Shown piece after piece: positions 8,305 to 16,278 of a stretch of 64,000 bases of DNA. Location: contig CP065007.1 in assembly GCA_016699715.1 (NCBI GenBank), positions 2,728,001 to 2,792,000 of the forward strand, read 5' to 3'. Position numbers and translations under genes: made by a program. The first letter of the stretch is position 1; the number at the start of each line of letters is the position of its first letter. This DNA comes from Candidatus Competibacteraceae bacterium. Lineage in GTDB: Bacteria; Pseudomonadota; Gammaproteobacteria; Competibacterales; Competibacteraceae. The notes beneath the pieces are model-generated. The model did not search any database. It worked only from the letters and a program-made list of their open reading frames with translations, and was not told the DNA's origin.

Positions 8305-10467
8305 ATGCGTCATGTCCTGCAACGCCTGGCCCGGCGTCTCTGCCAATGGCTGTTCCGGGTCGAACTGCGTGGCTGGGAGCACTATCCCCACCACGAACCC
8401 CGCCTGCTGATCGTCGCCAACCATGTGTCCTATCTGGACGGCATGCTGCTGGCGGCGTTCCTGCCGGATCTGCCGGTTTTCGTGATCAACACTCACGTTG
8501 CCCGGCACTGGTGGGTCAAGCCGTTCATCGCCATCACTCGCCACATTAGCGTCGATACCACCAACCCGCACTACTTGAAAACGCTGATCCAGCACATCCG
8601 GGCCGGTGAGCGGGTGGCGGTGTTCCCCGAGGGGCGACTCAGCCTCACCGGCGCGCTGATGAAAATTTACGAAGGACCGGCGCTGGCCGCCGACAAGGCC
8701 GACGCTGCTCTGTTGCCGGTGTATATCGACGGCGCGCAATACAGCCTGCTGTCGCGATTGGGTGAGATCGCCCGTCGCCGTCTGTTGCCGCGCATCCGCC
8801 TGACCATGCTGCCGCCGCGCCGACTGAGCGCCCCTCCCGGTAGCAGCCGCGTCCGCCGCCGGCAGCTCGGCCGGCAACTGGACGAGTTGATGGTCGAACT
8901 GGCCTATGCCGGGATGAACATCGATCAGCCGCTGTTCCTGGCGCTGTTGGAAGCCCGCGAGCGGCACGGCGACGGTCGCATCGTGCTGGAAGACGCCCAG
9001 CGGCAATGTCTCGATTTTCGTGCCTTGCTGACCCGTGCCTTCATCCTGGCCGAACTGCTGGAGTCGGATTGCGCGGGGCAGCGCAACGTCGGTCTGCTGT
9101 TGCCGAACGCCGCCACCGCGGTTGTCGCCCTCCTGGCCCTGCACCTGCGGGGTCAGGTGCCGGCGATCCTCAATTTCACCGCCGGGAGTCATGATCTGCT
9201 CGCCGCCTGCCGTACCGCCCAGGTGCGGACGGTCTGCACCTCGCGGGCCTTTGTCGCCGCCGCCAATCTGGACGCGCAAATCGCCGCGCTGGCGGCACAG
9301 CTTACCGTGCTGTTTCTGGAGGATTTACAGCCACGAGCGACTCTGCCGACGCGGCTGCGCGGTCTGCTGCGGGCGCGGCTGCCGGCCTGGAGTTTCCGGC
9401 GCCTGGCGGGGACGGTGCGGGCCGACGATCCGGCGGTGATTCTGTTCACCTCCGGTTCCGAGCGGGAACCCAAGGGGGTGACACTGAGCCATCGCAACCT
9501 GCTGGCCAACGTCGCCCAGGTCCGCGCCGTGTTCGACATCACCCCGCGCGACGTGGTTCTGAACACCTTGCCGCTGTTCCACGCCTTCGGCCTGACCGCC
9601 GCCACCCTGACCCCACTGCTGCTGGGCGCCCGAGTGATCCTCTACCCCTCTCCGCTGCACTACCACGTCATTCCGGAACTGGCCTACGAGTGCCATGTGA
9701 CGGTGCTGTTCGGCACCAACACCTTCCTGATGGGCTACGGCCGCCACGCCGACCCTTACGATTTCTTCAACGTGCGGCTGGTGGTGATGGGTGCGGAAGC
9801 CTTGCGTGAGGAAACCCAGCGGCTGTGGGCCGAGAAATTCGGCCTCCGCATCAGTGAAGGTTACGGTTTGACCGAGACCAGCCCGGTGCTGGCCGTCAAC
9901 AGCCGCCGCCACCATCGAAGCGGCACGGTCGGCAAACTGTTGCCGGGTGTTGAGCATTATGTGGAAACGGTGGAGGGCATCGACGACGGGGGACTGCTGT
10001 GCGTGCGGGGGGCAAACGTCATGCTGGGCTATATATCGCCCGAACAGCCGGGCCGGTTGCTCCCGCCGCGCACCGGACGCGGGCCGGGTTGGTACGACAC
10101 CGGCGATATTGCACGGATCGACGCCGATGGTTTCGTGACCCTCCTCGGCCGGGTCAAGCGCTTTGCCAAATTGGGCGGCGAGATGATCTCGCTGGCCACG
10201 GTCGAGCAACTGGCCGCCGGCTGCTGGCCCGAGCATCAGCACGCCGCCCTCAGCCAACCGGACCCGGTCAAGGGTGAACGCATCGTGCTGCTCAGCACTC
10301 GCCAGGATGCCGATCGCCAGGAATTGATCGAGGCCGCGCGGCGCATGGGCCTGGGCGAGTTGTATATCCCCCGCCAAGTGTTGGCGGTACCGGAAATCCC
10401 CTTACTAGGTTCTGGCAAGTTCGACTATCCAGGCATCCGCCGGCTGGCGGAAGATTTAATGGCATAG
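8305..10467 (+). CDS. aas: Bifunctional acyl-ACP synthetase / lysophospholipid acyltransferase
   Basis: The 720 residues match E. coli Aas (719). The N-terminal acyltransferase has the NHxxxxD motif (ANHVSYLDG, His40/Asp45) and FPEGRLSLTG. The C-terminal AMP-binding domain has the P-loop FTSGSEREPKGV near residue 377, then SEGYGLTETSPV and the YDTGDIARIDADGF motif. The enzyme activates fatty acids and re-acylates lyso-phosphatidylethanolamine at the inner membrane. It starts three bases after prfC, so it is probably co-transcribed. Confidence 0.92.
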   Translation: MRHVLQRLARRLCQWLFRVELRGWEHYPHHEPRLLIVANHVSYLDGMLLAAFLPDLPVFVINTHVARHWWVKPFIAITRHISVDTTNPHYLKTLIQHIRAGERVAVFPEGRLSLTGALMKIYEGPALAADKADAALLPVYIDGAQYSLLSRLGEIARRRLLPRIRLTMLPPRRLSAPPGSSRVRRRQLGRQLDELMVELAYAGMNIDQPLFLALLEARERHGDGRIVLEDAQRQCLDFRALLTRAFILAELLESDCAGQRNVGLLLPNAATAVVALLALHLRGQVPAILNFTAGSHDLLAACRTAQVRTVCTSRAFVAAANLDAQIAALAAQLTVLFLEDLQPRATLPTRLRGLLRARLPAWSFRRLAGTVRADDPAVILFTSGSEREPKGVTLSHRNLLANVAQVRAVFDITPRDVVLNTLPLFHAFGLTAATLTPLLLGARVILYPSPLHYHVIPELAYECHVTVLFGTNTFLMGYGRHADPYDFFNVRLVVMGAEALREETQRLWAEKFGLRISEGYGLTETSPVLAVNSRRHHRSGTVGKLLPGVEHYVETVEGIDDGGLLCVRGANVMLGYISPEQPGRLLPPRTGRGPGWYDTGDIARIDADGFVTLLGRVKRFAKLGGEMISLATVEQLAAGCWPEHQHAALSQPDPVKGERIVLLSTRQDADRQELIEAARRMGLGELYIPRQVLAVPEIPLLGSGKFDYPGIRRLAEDLMA

Positions 10468-10804
10468 GCAACTTGGGTGTGATGATGGGGTGAACAGCCG
10501 CGCTACCTCTAGCGAACCGTCGGAGTAAAGTTATACTTGTGACAGAAGTCTAGCTAATAGTGCGGCCATAGGTGATGAGGTGGATGCTGTCCAGCCAGTA
10601 AACCGCGTGCTAACCGCGCCGTGCCTCGTAGCGACAGGTGAGTTCCGGGGGAACGGCGAGATTGGTGGGATTTCCAGGGTGGCGAGGCCGCAATGAATGT
10701 TATACTGCTAACAAAGACCAGCTATATCAAATAGTTGCTGTTAGCCATCATGAATTCGGGTAGATATAAAGAAACTATATAATCACTTGTTTCGCGGACG
10801 CTTC
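10468..10804. other. Intergenic start of the accessory island
   Basis: I see no coding region. Base composition falls towards AT from about 10690. A TATACT hexamer (near 10699) and an AT-rich stretch with TATATAATCACT (near 10778) could be promoter elements. An imperfect hairpin (TTTCGCGG / CCGCGAAA, 10790-10816) leads into the structured repeat. Confidence 0.4.
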
Positions 10805-10945
10805 GCGCCCGCGAAACGGGGCGGCGGATTGCAATCCGCTGCTTGCTTGGCGCTTCGCGCCGCACAACCACGCGGATCAAGCCGACATCGGCCGTCAAAG
10901 CCTTCGGCTTTTCCGTCCTCGCGGCTTATCCGCCGCCCCGTTAGC
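10805..10945. repeat. Structured GC-rich repeat, copy 1 (attC-like)
   Basis: This 141-bp sequence is nearly identical to 14172-14313. Its ends are inverted: ACGGGGCGGCGGAT near the left edge pairs with ATCCGCCGCCCCGT near the right. Inside are further hairpins: GCGGATTGCAATCCGC, GGCGCTTCGCGCC and AAGCCTTCGGCTTT. It ends in GTTAGC, similar to the GTTRRRY core of integron attC sites. Length and folding fit a long attC, but a REP- or MITE-type repeat is also possible. Confidence 0.7.
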
Positions 10946-11018
10946 CAAGTACCGCAAGAAACTTTAACAGAAGGTTTTTTGGGCGTTGAGATTCTGAACG
11001 CACCGCTGAGAACCAATC

Positions 11019-11747
11019 ATGCCAAAATCCATAGAGATGTTTCTGCGGATAGAAACAAGTTATCCCGGATGGGGAAACGGCCTTGAATGGCTTTCTCTTG
11101 AAGCATATCTTGATTTCTTAACAAAACAGCTACACGAAGCGGAACGATTATTCCGAGATAAAGCAGAACAAGAGTATAAAAAAGAATGCGATGATATTAT
11201 TCGAATAAGTCGCGAGCAAGGCTTAGACCCTCGGGAGGATTTAGCCGTATTGCGCTATGAATATGACTCGCAAAAGAAAATTGAAGAACGCCATATTTCC
11301 GACAAAGCATGGTGTTCTTTTTTGCCGATAGTGTGGTCTGTTTTTGAAAAGCAATACTTGGAGTTTTTGTGCTGGGCGCACGACAAGAATAATCCCGGCA
11401 AAGAATTTAACAAACATAAGTACCGGAATAAAGGAAATTTAACTGAACAGCTACAATTTCTTTACGCAGATATCGGCATCGGAATTTTACAGGCGAATTG
11501 GGAATACCTGCGGGGCGTATATCTTCTGCGGAATGCGATTGTTCACGGAAATGGAAGTATTTGTGAGTTAAACAAAGAGCAAGATCGAACTGACCTTCTT
11601 TCATTTGTTGATTCGCATTCTAATTTGCACCGTGATGGGAAAATTATAGCTCTAGGCTCAGAGTTTGCGAAAGAATCATTTTCGGTTTGTCGGAGCACAA
11701 TCAAGAAGCTTGACTCTTCTTTGATATCCCATTACTACGGAGAATAA
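11019..11747 (+). CDS. Hypothetical protein with HEPN-like RNxxxH motif
   Basis: I do not recognise the 242-residue product as a named family. It is largely helical and charged, and contains LLRNAIVHGNGS (Arg171, Asn172, His176), the RNxxxH pattern typical of HEPN domains. HEPN proteins are often RNases in toxin-antitoxin or phage-defence systems. The ATG at 11019 lies about 70 bases past the structured repeat, and a TAA ends the gene. Codon use is AT-rich, unlike the core genes, suggesting transfer. The catalytic role is inferred from one motif only. Confidence 0.6.
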   Translation: MPKSIEMFLRIETSYPGWGNGLEWLSLEAYLDFLTKQLHEAERLFRDKAEQEYKKECDDIIRISREQGLDPREDLAVLRYEYDSQKKIEERHISDKAWCSFLPIVWSVFEKQYLEFLCWAHDKNNPGKEFNKHKYRNKGNLTEQLQFLYADIGIGILQANWEYLRGVYLLRNAIVHGNGSICELNKEQDRTDLLSFVDSHSNLHRDGKIIALGSEFAKESFSVCRSTIKKLDSSLISHYYGE

Positions 11748-11842
11748 GCGCGTGTAAAACTAGCTTTTTGGAAATAATAGCGAAATTGCTGGAAAACAAA
11801 TACATCTAGCCTGCCACCGTAACGAGAACCCGGAGAGGAAGA

Positions 11843-12172
11843 GTGGAATATTTTGTAGCAGTTATTATATGGGGTCCTGGTGTTGTCTGGATAGTTCTGC
11901 GCTTGACGGGAGCTGTGAAGCCATTGCGGGGCGCTAGCGGAGATGGGGCGGATGAACTTGCGCGAGGAGGTGCTTGGTTGATTGGGCTTTTAGTAGGAAT
12001 TTTTGGCACAGCATCGCTTTTATTATCCGTCTTTGGCACCATTGACGTTAGTACCGTATCAGGCTTTTTTGGCGGTCTCGTTATGGGCGGCCTATCCATA
12101 TGGCTTGGTTATAAATTCGCAAACTGGTTAGTTTTCGGAAGCAACAATGCTGAAGAAGACAAGGAAAAATAG
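11843..12172 (+). CDS. Small hypothetical membrane protein
   Basis: The 109-residue product has about three hydrophobic stretches: residues 3-20 (FVAVIIWGPGVVWIVLRL), about 45-64 (WLIGLLVGIFGTASLLLSVF) and about 72-95, followed by a charged tail (NNAEEDKEK). It is probably an inner-membrane protein of unknown role. The start is the GTG at 11843, placed just after GGAGAGGAAG. It lies in the same AT-rich cassette region and on the same strand as the HEPN-motif gene. Confidence 0.5.
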   Translation: MEYFVAVIIWGPGVVWIVLRLTGAVKPLRGASGDGADELARGGAWLIGLLVGIFGTASLLLSVFGTIDVSTVSGFFGGLVMGGLSIWLGYKFANWLVFGSNNAEEDKEK

Positions 12173-12254
12173 TTCAACTCACGAAGCGACTCAAGCGGTC
12201 TTTAAGATTAGGTCTCGTTATTTGCCAGTAACGGCGGCAATCGAAGCGAAAAAA

Positions 12255-12321
12255 CCGGCTAACAAAAGGCTAAACCCGAGCGCATACTGCGCCGTCGAGC
12301 TATGGCGTTTTATTAAAGGTT
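12255..12321. other. Possible attC left half, interrupted by an IS
   Basis: GGCTAACAAAAGGCTAAACC followed by a GCGCATACTGCGC-type hairpin resembles the R''/L'' half of an integron attC site. The sequence runs directly into the IS4-family element at about 12322, so a matching right half is not seen. The assignment rests on motif resemblance only. Confidence 0.3.
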
Positions 12322-13638
12322 ATTGTACAGGACAAAAATAACTTGCTGAAAATTAAGATAAAAAATAACAGCTATTTTGAGGGTAGTAGGATCGCGAGGT
12401 TGCTGTTATCATAACTAATTGATTGATAACATTAATTCTAAAACAGGCGAGGTTAATTCCGTGAATTCCCTTTTTTAATACCCGGCACTTTGCAGAAATG
12501 CTTCATCATCATTTTCACTGGAACCGAGCGCGTATCTCTTGCATTGTCTATTTAATTATCGGAATCATCCAGATGGGAACGGTCAATCTCGCAAAGATTG
12601 CTGTCACCTTTCCTGGGCGTGCGCAACCGGCCTCTCATTACAAACGCCTTCAACGACTTTTTTGTCAATTTTCTCTAGACCTGAATCAAGTCGCCCGGTT
12701 CATTGCCAGTCTCATTCCTGTGCTTCAGTTCAAATTGACACTCGATAGAACCAATTGGAAATATGGTGATGTCAATATCAATTACCTTGTTTTAGGAGTC
12801 GTCTATCGCGGATCTGCTTTTCCTATACTATGGGTTGCTTTAGATAAAAAAGGCAACTCAAATACCCAAGAAAGAATAGCATTAATGAATCGATTCCTTA
12901 CGATTTTCGGCCCGCAAATGATCGCCTGCTTGTTTGCGGATCGCGAGTTTATTGGGATTCAATGGTTTGGTTATCTTATTGAAAATCAAATTAAATTCGT
13001 AATACGCATCAAAAAGAATACGCAAATCTCTAACTCCCGAGGGGTCCCCGTCTCCGCCGAAAATCTTTTTCGAGGCCTACCCCGTGGCAGCGCTCTGGTT
13101 TTATCGGGCCAACGAACCGTGTGGGGGCACTCTCTTTATGTGATTGGTCTGAAAATGGCCAACGGTGAATTCGTTATTCTCGCAACGCAAGAACAACCGG
13201 AAACCGCGTTGGAAAATTATAAGGAACGCTGGCCGATCGAAACGCTTTTCATTTGCTTAAAAACTCGGGGATTCGATCTGGAATCCACCCATATAACTGA
13301 CCCCCAGCGACTTGAAAAATGGATGGCTTTTCTCGCTATTGCATTTAGTTGGGCGCATATTATTGGTGAATGGCGCCATGAAATTAAACCGATCAAGATC
13401 AAAAAACATGGCCGTCCCACCCAAAGTCTTTTTCGCTATGGATTAGATTATTTGAGAAGTTGTTTATTTCATCACCAAGAATCCGCCCGGCAATACGCTT
13501 TTCATCAGGCACTGGAGTCGCTCTTTAAACGGTTGGGATCGAGCCCTCAAAATCGCTGTTTTCTACCTCTAACCAATACGCCACCCGGCAGAATTTTAAC
13601 GTAAATTCATTTGGTTAGATGATTTTGTCCTGTACAAT
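12322..13638 (+). mobile_element. IS4-family insertion sequence
   Basis: The element is bounded by inverted repeats ATTGTACAGGACAAAA (12322-12337) and their perfect complement (13623-13638), 16 bp each, and is about 1317 bp long. It encodes one intact transposase. Flanking 9-bp sequences (TTAAAGGTT and GACATGTAC) do not match, so no target duplication is visible, which suggests a rearranged or old insertion. Its right end abuts the truncated DUF4160 gene. Confidence 0.88.
12498..13604 (+). CDS. IS4-family transposase
   Basis: The 368-residue DDE transposase looks intact. Candidate catalytic Asp residues are in LTLDRTNWKYG (Asp83) and LFADREFIG (Asp148). The glutamate lies in the IS4-family signature Y-(2)-R-(3)-E-(6)-K: YKERWPIETLFICLK, Tyr241, Arg244, Glu248, Lys255. 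It sits wholly between the inverted repeats described for the element. Its AT-rich coding is unlike the chromosomal background. Confidence 0.93.
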   Translation: MLHHHFHWNRARISCIVYLIIGIIQMGTVNLAKIAVTFPGRAQPASHYKRLQRLFCQFSLDLNQVARFIASLIPVLQFKLTLDRTNWKYGDVNINYLVLGVVYRGSAFPILWVALDKKGNSNTQERIALMNRFLTIFGPQMIACLFADREFIGIQWFGYLIENQIKFVIRIKKNTQISNSRGVPVSAENLFRGLPRGSALVLSGQRTVWGHSLYVIGLKMANGEFVILATQEQPETALENYKERWPIETLFICLKTRGFDLESTHITDPQRLEKWMAFLAIAFSWAHIIGEWRHEIKPIKIKKHGRPTQSLFRYGLDYLRSCLFHHQESARQYAFHQALESLFKRLGSSPQNRCFLPLTNTPPGRILT

Positions 13639-13641
13639 GAC

Positions 13642-13872
13642 ATGTACTTCATGGACAACAAGCAGCACAAACTGCCCCACATCCATGTCAAGTACCAAGA
13701 TGATGAAGTCATCGTGCAAATCCCTGAAGGGAATGTGCTCGAAGGGAGCATCCCAAATTCAAAAATGAAATTGCTCCAAGCGTGGATAGAGCTGCATAAG
13801 GAAGAACTTGTCGCAAACTGGGAGCTTGCCGTTTCTGGCGAACAACCATACAAAATTGATCCGTTGAGGTAA
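13642..13872 (+). pseudogene. DUF4160 protein, 5' end removed by the IS
   Basis: The family usually begins with about 14 residues before MYF; here the frame starts at MYFMDNKQHKLPHIHVKYQD, only four bases inside the IS boundary, so promoter, ribosome site and first codons are lost. The rest (KLLQAWIELHKEELVANWELA) is normal. DUF4160 genes typically pair with DUF2442 genes in putative type II toxin-antitoxin modules. The shortened protein might still be made from the internal ATG at 13642, so pseudogene status is likely but not certain. Confidence 0.65.
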
Positions 13873-14129
13873 TGAATATGAACCCAAGGGTCAAGAGCGT
13901 TGCTGCCATCCCCGGTTACAAATTACGAATCAAGTTCAATAATGGTGAAGAGGGTATCTACGATTGTGGTCATCTGCTAGATTTCGGTGTCTTCAAGGAA
14001 CTGAGAGACGTAAATTATTTCAAGCAGGCAAAGGCATGGGACGGAACGGTCATGTGGCCTCATGAGCAAGATATCTGCCCTGATACGCTGTACCTGGATT
14101 CAATGAAAAATGCCGAACAAGGCGCTTAA
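13872..14129 (+). CDS. DUF2442 protein, partner of DUF4160
   Basis: The 85-residue product begins PRVKSVAAIPGYKLRIKFNN and has the family's GEEGIYDCGHLLDFGVFKEL and WDGTVMWPHEQDICPDTLYL blocks. Its ATG overlaps the preceding TAA (TAATG), a coupled arrangement typical of toxin-antitoxin pairs. The biochemical role of the family is not established. The gene is intact, although its upstream partner is cut by the IS. Confidence 0.85.
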   Translation: MNMNPRVKSVAAIPGYKLRIKFNNGEEGIYDCGHLLDFGVFKELRDVNYFKQAKAWDGTVMWPHEQDICPDTLYLDSMKNAEQGA

Positions 14130-14177
14130 CTCGGACCGCTTTTGTCGCTGCGCTCCTCAAGCGGCCGGTTAGCGCCC
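14110..14177. other. attC-like recombination site candidate
   Basis: Just downstream of the DUF2442 gene lies TGCCGAACAAGGCGCTTAAC, then TCGGACCGCTT, a short centre, AAGCGGCCGG and TTAGCGCC. The arms pair as GGCGCTTAAC with GTTAGCGCC, and TCGGACCGCTT with AAGCGGCCGG with one unpaired base, like R''/R' and L''/L' with an extrahelical base. GCTTAAC fits RYYYAAC; GTTAGCG fits GTTRRRY only in part. Confidence 0.4.
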
Positions 14178-14313
14178 GCAACAACGGGGCGGCGGATTCC
14201 AATCCGCTGGTTGCTTGGCGCTTCGCGCCGCACCAGCACGCGGATCAAGCCGACATCGGCCGTCAACACCTTCGGCTTTTCCGTCCTCGCGGCTTATCCG
14301 CCGCCCCGTTAGC
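14172..14313. repeat. Structured GC-rich repeat, copy 2 (attC-like)
   Basis: This 142-bp copy of the repeat at 10805-10945 differs at roughly ten positions and keeps the terminal inverted repeats (ACGGGGCGGCGGAT / ATCCGCCGCCCCGT) and internal hairpins. It ends in GTTAGC, 65 bases before the toxin-antitoxin start codon. The two copies lie in the same orientation and bracket the HEPN-motif gene, the membrane gene, the IS and the DUF4160/DUF2442 pair. Confidence 0.7.
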
Positions 14314-14328
14314 TGCAGAAAACCCTGA

Positions 14329-14374
14329 TTGACGTTTTAGCGTCTTAACGCTACTCTGAGGGTCGGAGGTGCAT
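14329..14374 (+). promoter_or_regulatory. Promoter and operator of the RHH/RelE module
   Basis: A -35 box TTGACG (14329-14334) and -10 box TACTCT (14352-14357) are 17 bases apart. Between and overlapping them is a perfect palindrome TAGCGT-CTTA-ACGCTA (14338-14353). GGAGGT follows at 14365-14370, nine bases before the ATG. RHH antitoxins normally repress their own promoter, so this palindrome is the likely operator. Confidence 0.65.
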
Positions 14375-14378
14375 TGCT

Positions 14379-14612
14379 ATGAGCGAAATGTCCAAAAGAT
14401 CCACGGTTTACTTCGAACCAGAAATCCATCACGCCTTGCGGGTTAAGGCCGCAAATACGCACCAATCCGTCTCTGAGGTGGTGAACGAGGCGGTTCGGAT
14501 GGCCCTGCGTGAAGATGCCGAAGATTTGAGCGTGTTCGAAGAGCGTGCCAAAGAGCCAACGCTGAGCTACGAGGCCCTGCTGAAAAATTTGAAATCGCAT
14601 GGCAAGTTATGA
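14379..14612 (+). CDS. Ribbon-helix-helix antitoxin
   Basis: The 77-residue product begins with a ribbon-helix-helix DNA-binding fold: strand STVYFEPEIHHALRVKAA, then helices around HQSVSEVVNEAVRMALRED. The tail (LSVFEERAKEPTLSYEALLKNL) would wrap the toxin. It has a good ribosome site and overlaps the toxin gene by 14 bases. By family analogy it neutralises the RelE-like toxin and represses the promoter through the palindrome just upstream. Confidence 0.85.
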   Translation: MSEMSKRSTVYFEPEIHHALRVKAANTHQSVSEVVNEAVRMALREDAEDLSVFEERAKEPTLSYEALLKNLKSHGKL

Positions 14613-14874
14613 TCTCGTATTCAAGAAATCCGTCGCGAAAGATTTCCGGAGCATCCCCAAAAAGGATGTTTTGCGCATCCTAAAGCGGATCGAGGCTTTG
14701 CGCGATGATCCTCGCGGAGAGGGGTGCGTAAAGCTTTCCGCTCAAGAACGGTACCGGGTTCGACAGGGAGTCTACCGAATTGTCTATGAAATCCGCGAAA
14801 ACGAACTCATCGTCATGGTCGTCAAAGCTGCCAATAGAAAGATCAAGTATGTCGGTGAAGTCCCAAATCCTTAG
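14599..14874 (+). CDS. RelE/ParE-superfamily toxin
   Basis: The 91-residue product matches the RelE fold: YDLVFKKSVAKDFRSIPKKD, LRDDPRGEGCVKLSAQERYR, RVRQGVYRIVYEIRENEL and a basic tail (VVKAANRKIKYV). The Arg-rich strands and late KAANRK fit ribosome-dependent mRNA interferases better than gyrase-poisoning ParE, but that is inference. It is translationally coupled to the antitoxin and appears intact. Confidence 0.85.
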   Translation: MASYDLVFKKSVAKDFRSIPKKDVLRILKRIEALRDDPRGEGCVKLSAQERYRVRQGVYRIVYEIRENELIVMVVKAANRKIKYVGEVPNP

Positions 14875-15673
14875 CAAGCAATTGGAGTGGGCTACGGCGG
14901 CTGGCTTGAACCCGGATCGACGCGGTTATTTGAGTAGTTACGAGCGCAATCTATTCCAGCCGTTGAATCCACAGTCCAAACTCGCCTTTGATCAGGGTGG
15001 CGGGTCAGAACTTCGAGATAAGCCCACTGGTCCGGCCAAGATGCGAGCACTTCATTCGTCATCGGCCCTGGCTGTGAATTTTTTCGATGCGTGGGTCGGT
15101 TCCGATAGCAAGCCACTCATGGAAATCTTTGGTTTGGAGACCGAACCGGTAGATATCCGGTTTGAAGGGCAGTATCCAACGGGCTTGCCTGGAAATCCTC
15201 CCAACCTGGATGTGGTCTTCGAACTTCAAAGCGGCTTGATCGTCGGCATCGAAAGTAAATTCACAGAATGGCTTACACCAAAGCCCACGAGTAAACCCGC
15301 GTTTAAGGAGAAATACTTTCCCGCGGGCGCCGGTGTTTGGAGCCATGTGGGGTTGCCGGAAACACAGCGCCTCGCTGAAGAAGTACAGTCCAAGGCTCTC
15401 GTTTTCCGTCATCTGGATGCCCCCCAACTGATGAAGCACGCATTGGGCCTTGCGACTCATTGTGGTTCAAAGTTTCGGTTAATTTACGTCTATTTCGATG
15501 GGGCTGGTCGAAAAGGTGATACTCATCGGAAGGAGATCAAGGAATTCACCGGCCGCATGAATGCCGAACTGGGGTTCCAAGCATTTTCCTACCAAGAACT
15601 CATTGGGAAACTGCAAAATCGTTCGGGAATTCCAAAACAATATCTGGAGTATCTTCGTGCGCGGTACGATTGA
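14849..15673 (+). CDS. PD-(D/E)XK nuclease-like protein (putative restriction endonuclease)
   Basis: The 274-residue product contains LDVVFELQSGLIVGIESKFT: Asp121, then Glu135-x-Lys137, the D...ExK signature of PD-(D/E)XK nucleases. It resembles the PGN_0703-type putative restriction endonucleases as I recall them; this is not verified. No methyltransferase is beside it. The ATG at 14849 lies inside the RelE gene (26-base overlap), so expression may be coupled to the toxin-antitoxin promoter. The open frame extends to 14780, but the extra residues overlap RelE and look non-native. Confidence 0.6.
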   Translation: MSVKSQILSKQLEWATAAGLNPDRRGYLSSYERNLFQPLNPQSKLAFDQGGGSELRDKPTGPAKMRALHSSSALAVNFFDAWVGSDSKPLMEIFGLETEPVDIRFEGQYPTGLPGNPPNLDVVFELQSGLIVGIESKFTEWLTPKPTSKPAFKEKYFPAGAGVWSHVGLPETQRLAEEVQSKALVFRHLDAPQLMKHALGLATHCGSKFRLIYVYFDGAGRKGDTHRKEIKEFTGRMNAELGFQAFSYQELIGKLQNRSGIPKQYLEYLRARYD

Positions 15674-15705
15674 CGCCGAACAATACGTTGCAGGTGAGGG
15701 CAACT

Positions 15706-15950
15706 ATGGCCACGGTGCGTTTAACGAACGCAACACTTGATGTTGAGAGATTTATTCCTGCTTGGCAAGCACTTAGATCAATGGCGCCCGTGTCGCATAT
15801 TGAATCCGAAAGCGATTATGAACAGGCTACGGTTTTGCTGAATAATCTGCTCGATATCGTCTTGGACGATGCCAACCCCCCCTATATTCGCTTGTTTCCG
15901 TAGTTGGCGATCTGATCGAAGCGTATGAAATTGACCTGGACCCAGTATAG
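15706..15950 (+). pseudogene. HigA-like antitoxin remnant, frameshifted
   Basis: The first frame reads SESDYEQATVLLNNLLDIVL and then stops at 15901-15903. Adding one C to the seven-C run at 15876-15882 joins it to VVGDLIEAYEIDLDPV and a stop at 15948-15950. The joined product resembles the N-terminal half of HigA-type antitoxins (YERA..LL..LLD...GDLIEAYE). The usual helix-turn-helix half is missing, so it is truncated even after repair. No matching HigB toxin is beside it. Confidence 0.55.
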
Positions 15951-16278
15951 GGTCGACAAAGTTTGCTGAATCCATGCCTGATTGGGCGTTCCAGCGGACT
16001 CCGCCAACGCACAGCCGCTGAACTTCGAAATCGTTCGATCCCGTTGTTATAGCTTTCCTCAATGAGTGGTGGCCGACTCAAAAGCGGAAATCCCCCCAAT
16101 CCCCCTTTTTCAAAGGGGAGCACCGCGTCAGCGGCAGGGGAGATTTAGCTCGGCAGTCCACGCTTCCACAACCCAAAGAGGGTTGCCATAGGTTCCGGCA
16201 AGCCCGACTATCCAGCGCCTCCACCGGCTGGCGCAACGCCAGCCGGCCAAGGAAGCCCCAACTCCTTGAAAGTGCTAA
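15951..16278. other. Degenerate non-coding stretch
   Basis: I see no gene. It contains CCCCTTT/AAAGGGG (16102-16118) in the context AATCCCCCTTTTTCAAAGGG, a type of interspersed repeat common in bacterial intergenic DNA, and GC-rich inverted pieces (GCTGGCGCAACGCCAGC, around 16217-16233). It is probably debris linked to the transposase remnant that follows. Confidence 0.4.

Noticed and set aside
6682..9279. An 865-residue open frame antisense to prfC and aas
   Set aside because: Composition-driven shadow spanning two real genes; rich in Gln/Val/Gly/His without a domain.
12313..13647. Target-site duplication for the IS4-family element
   Set aside because: The sequences outside the inverted repeats do not match at 8-12 bases, so I do not claim one.
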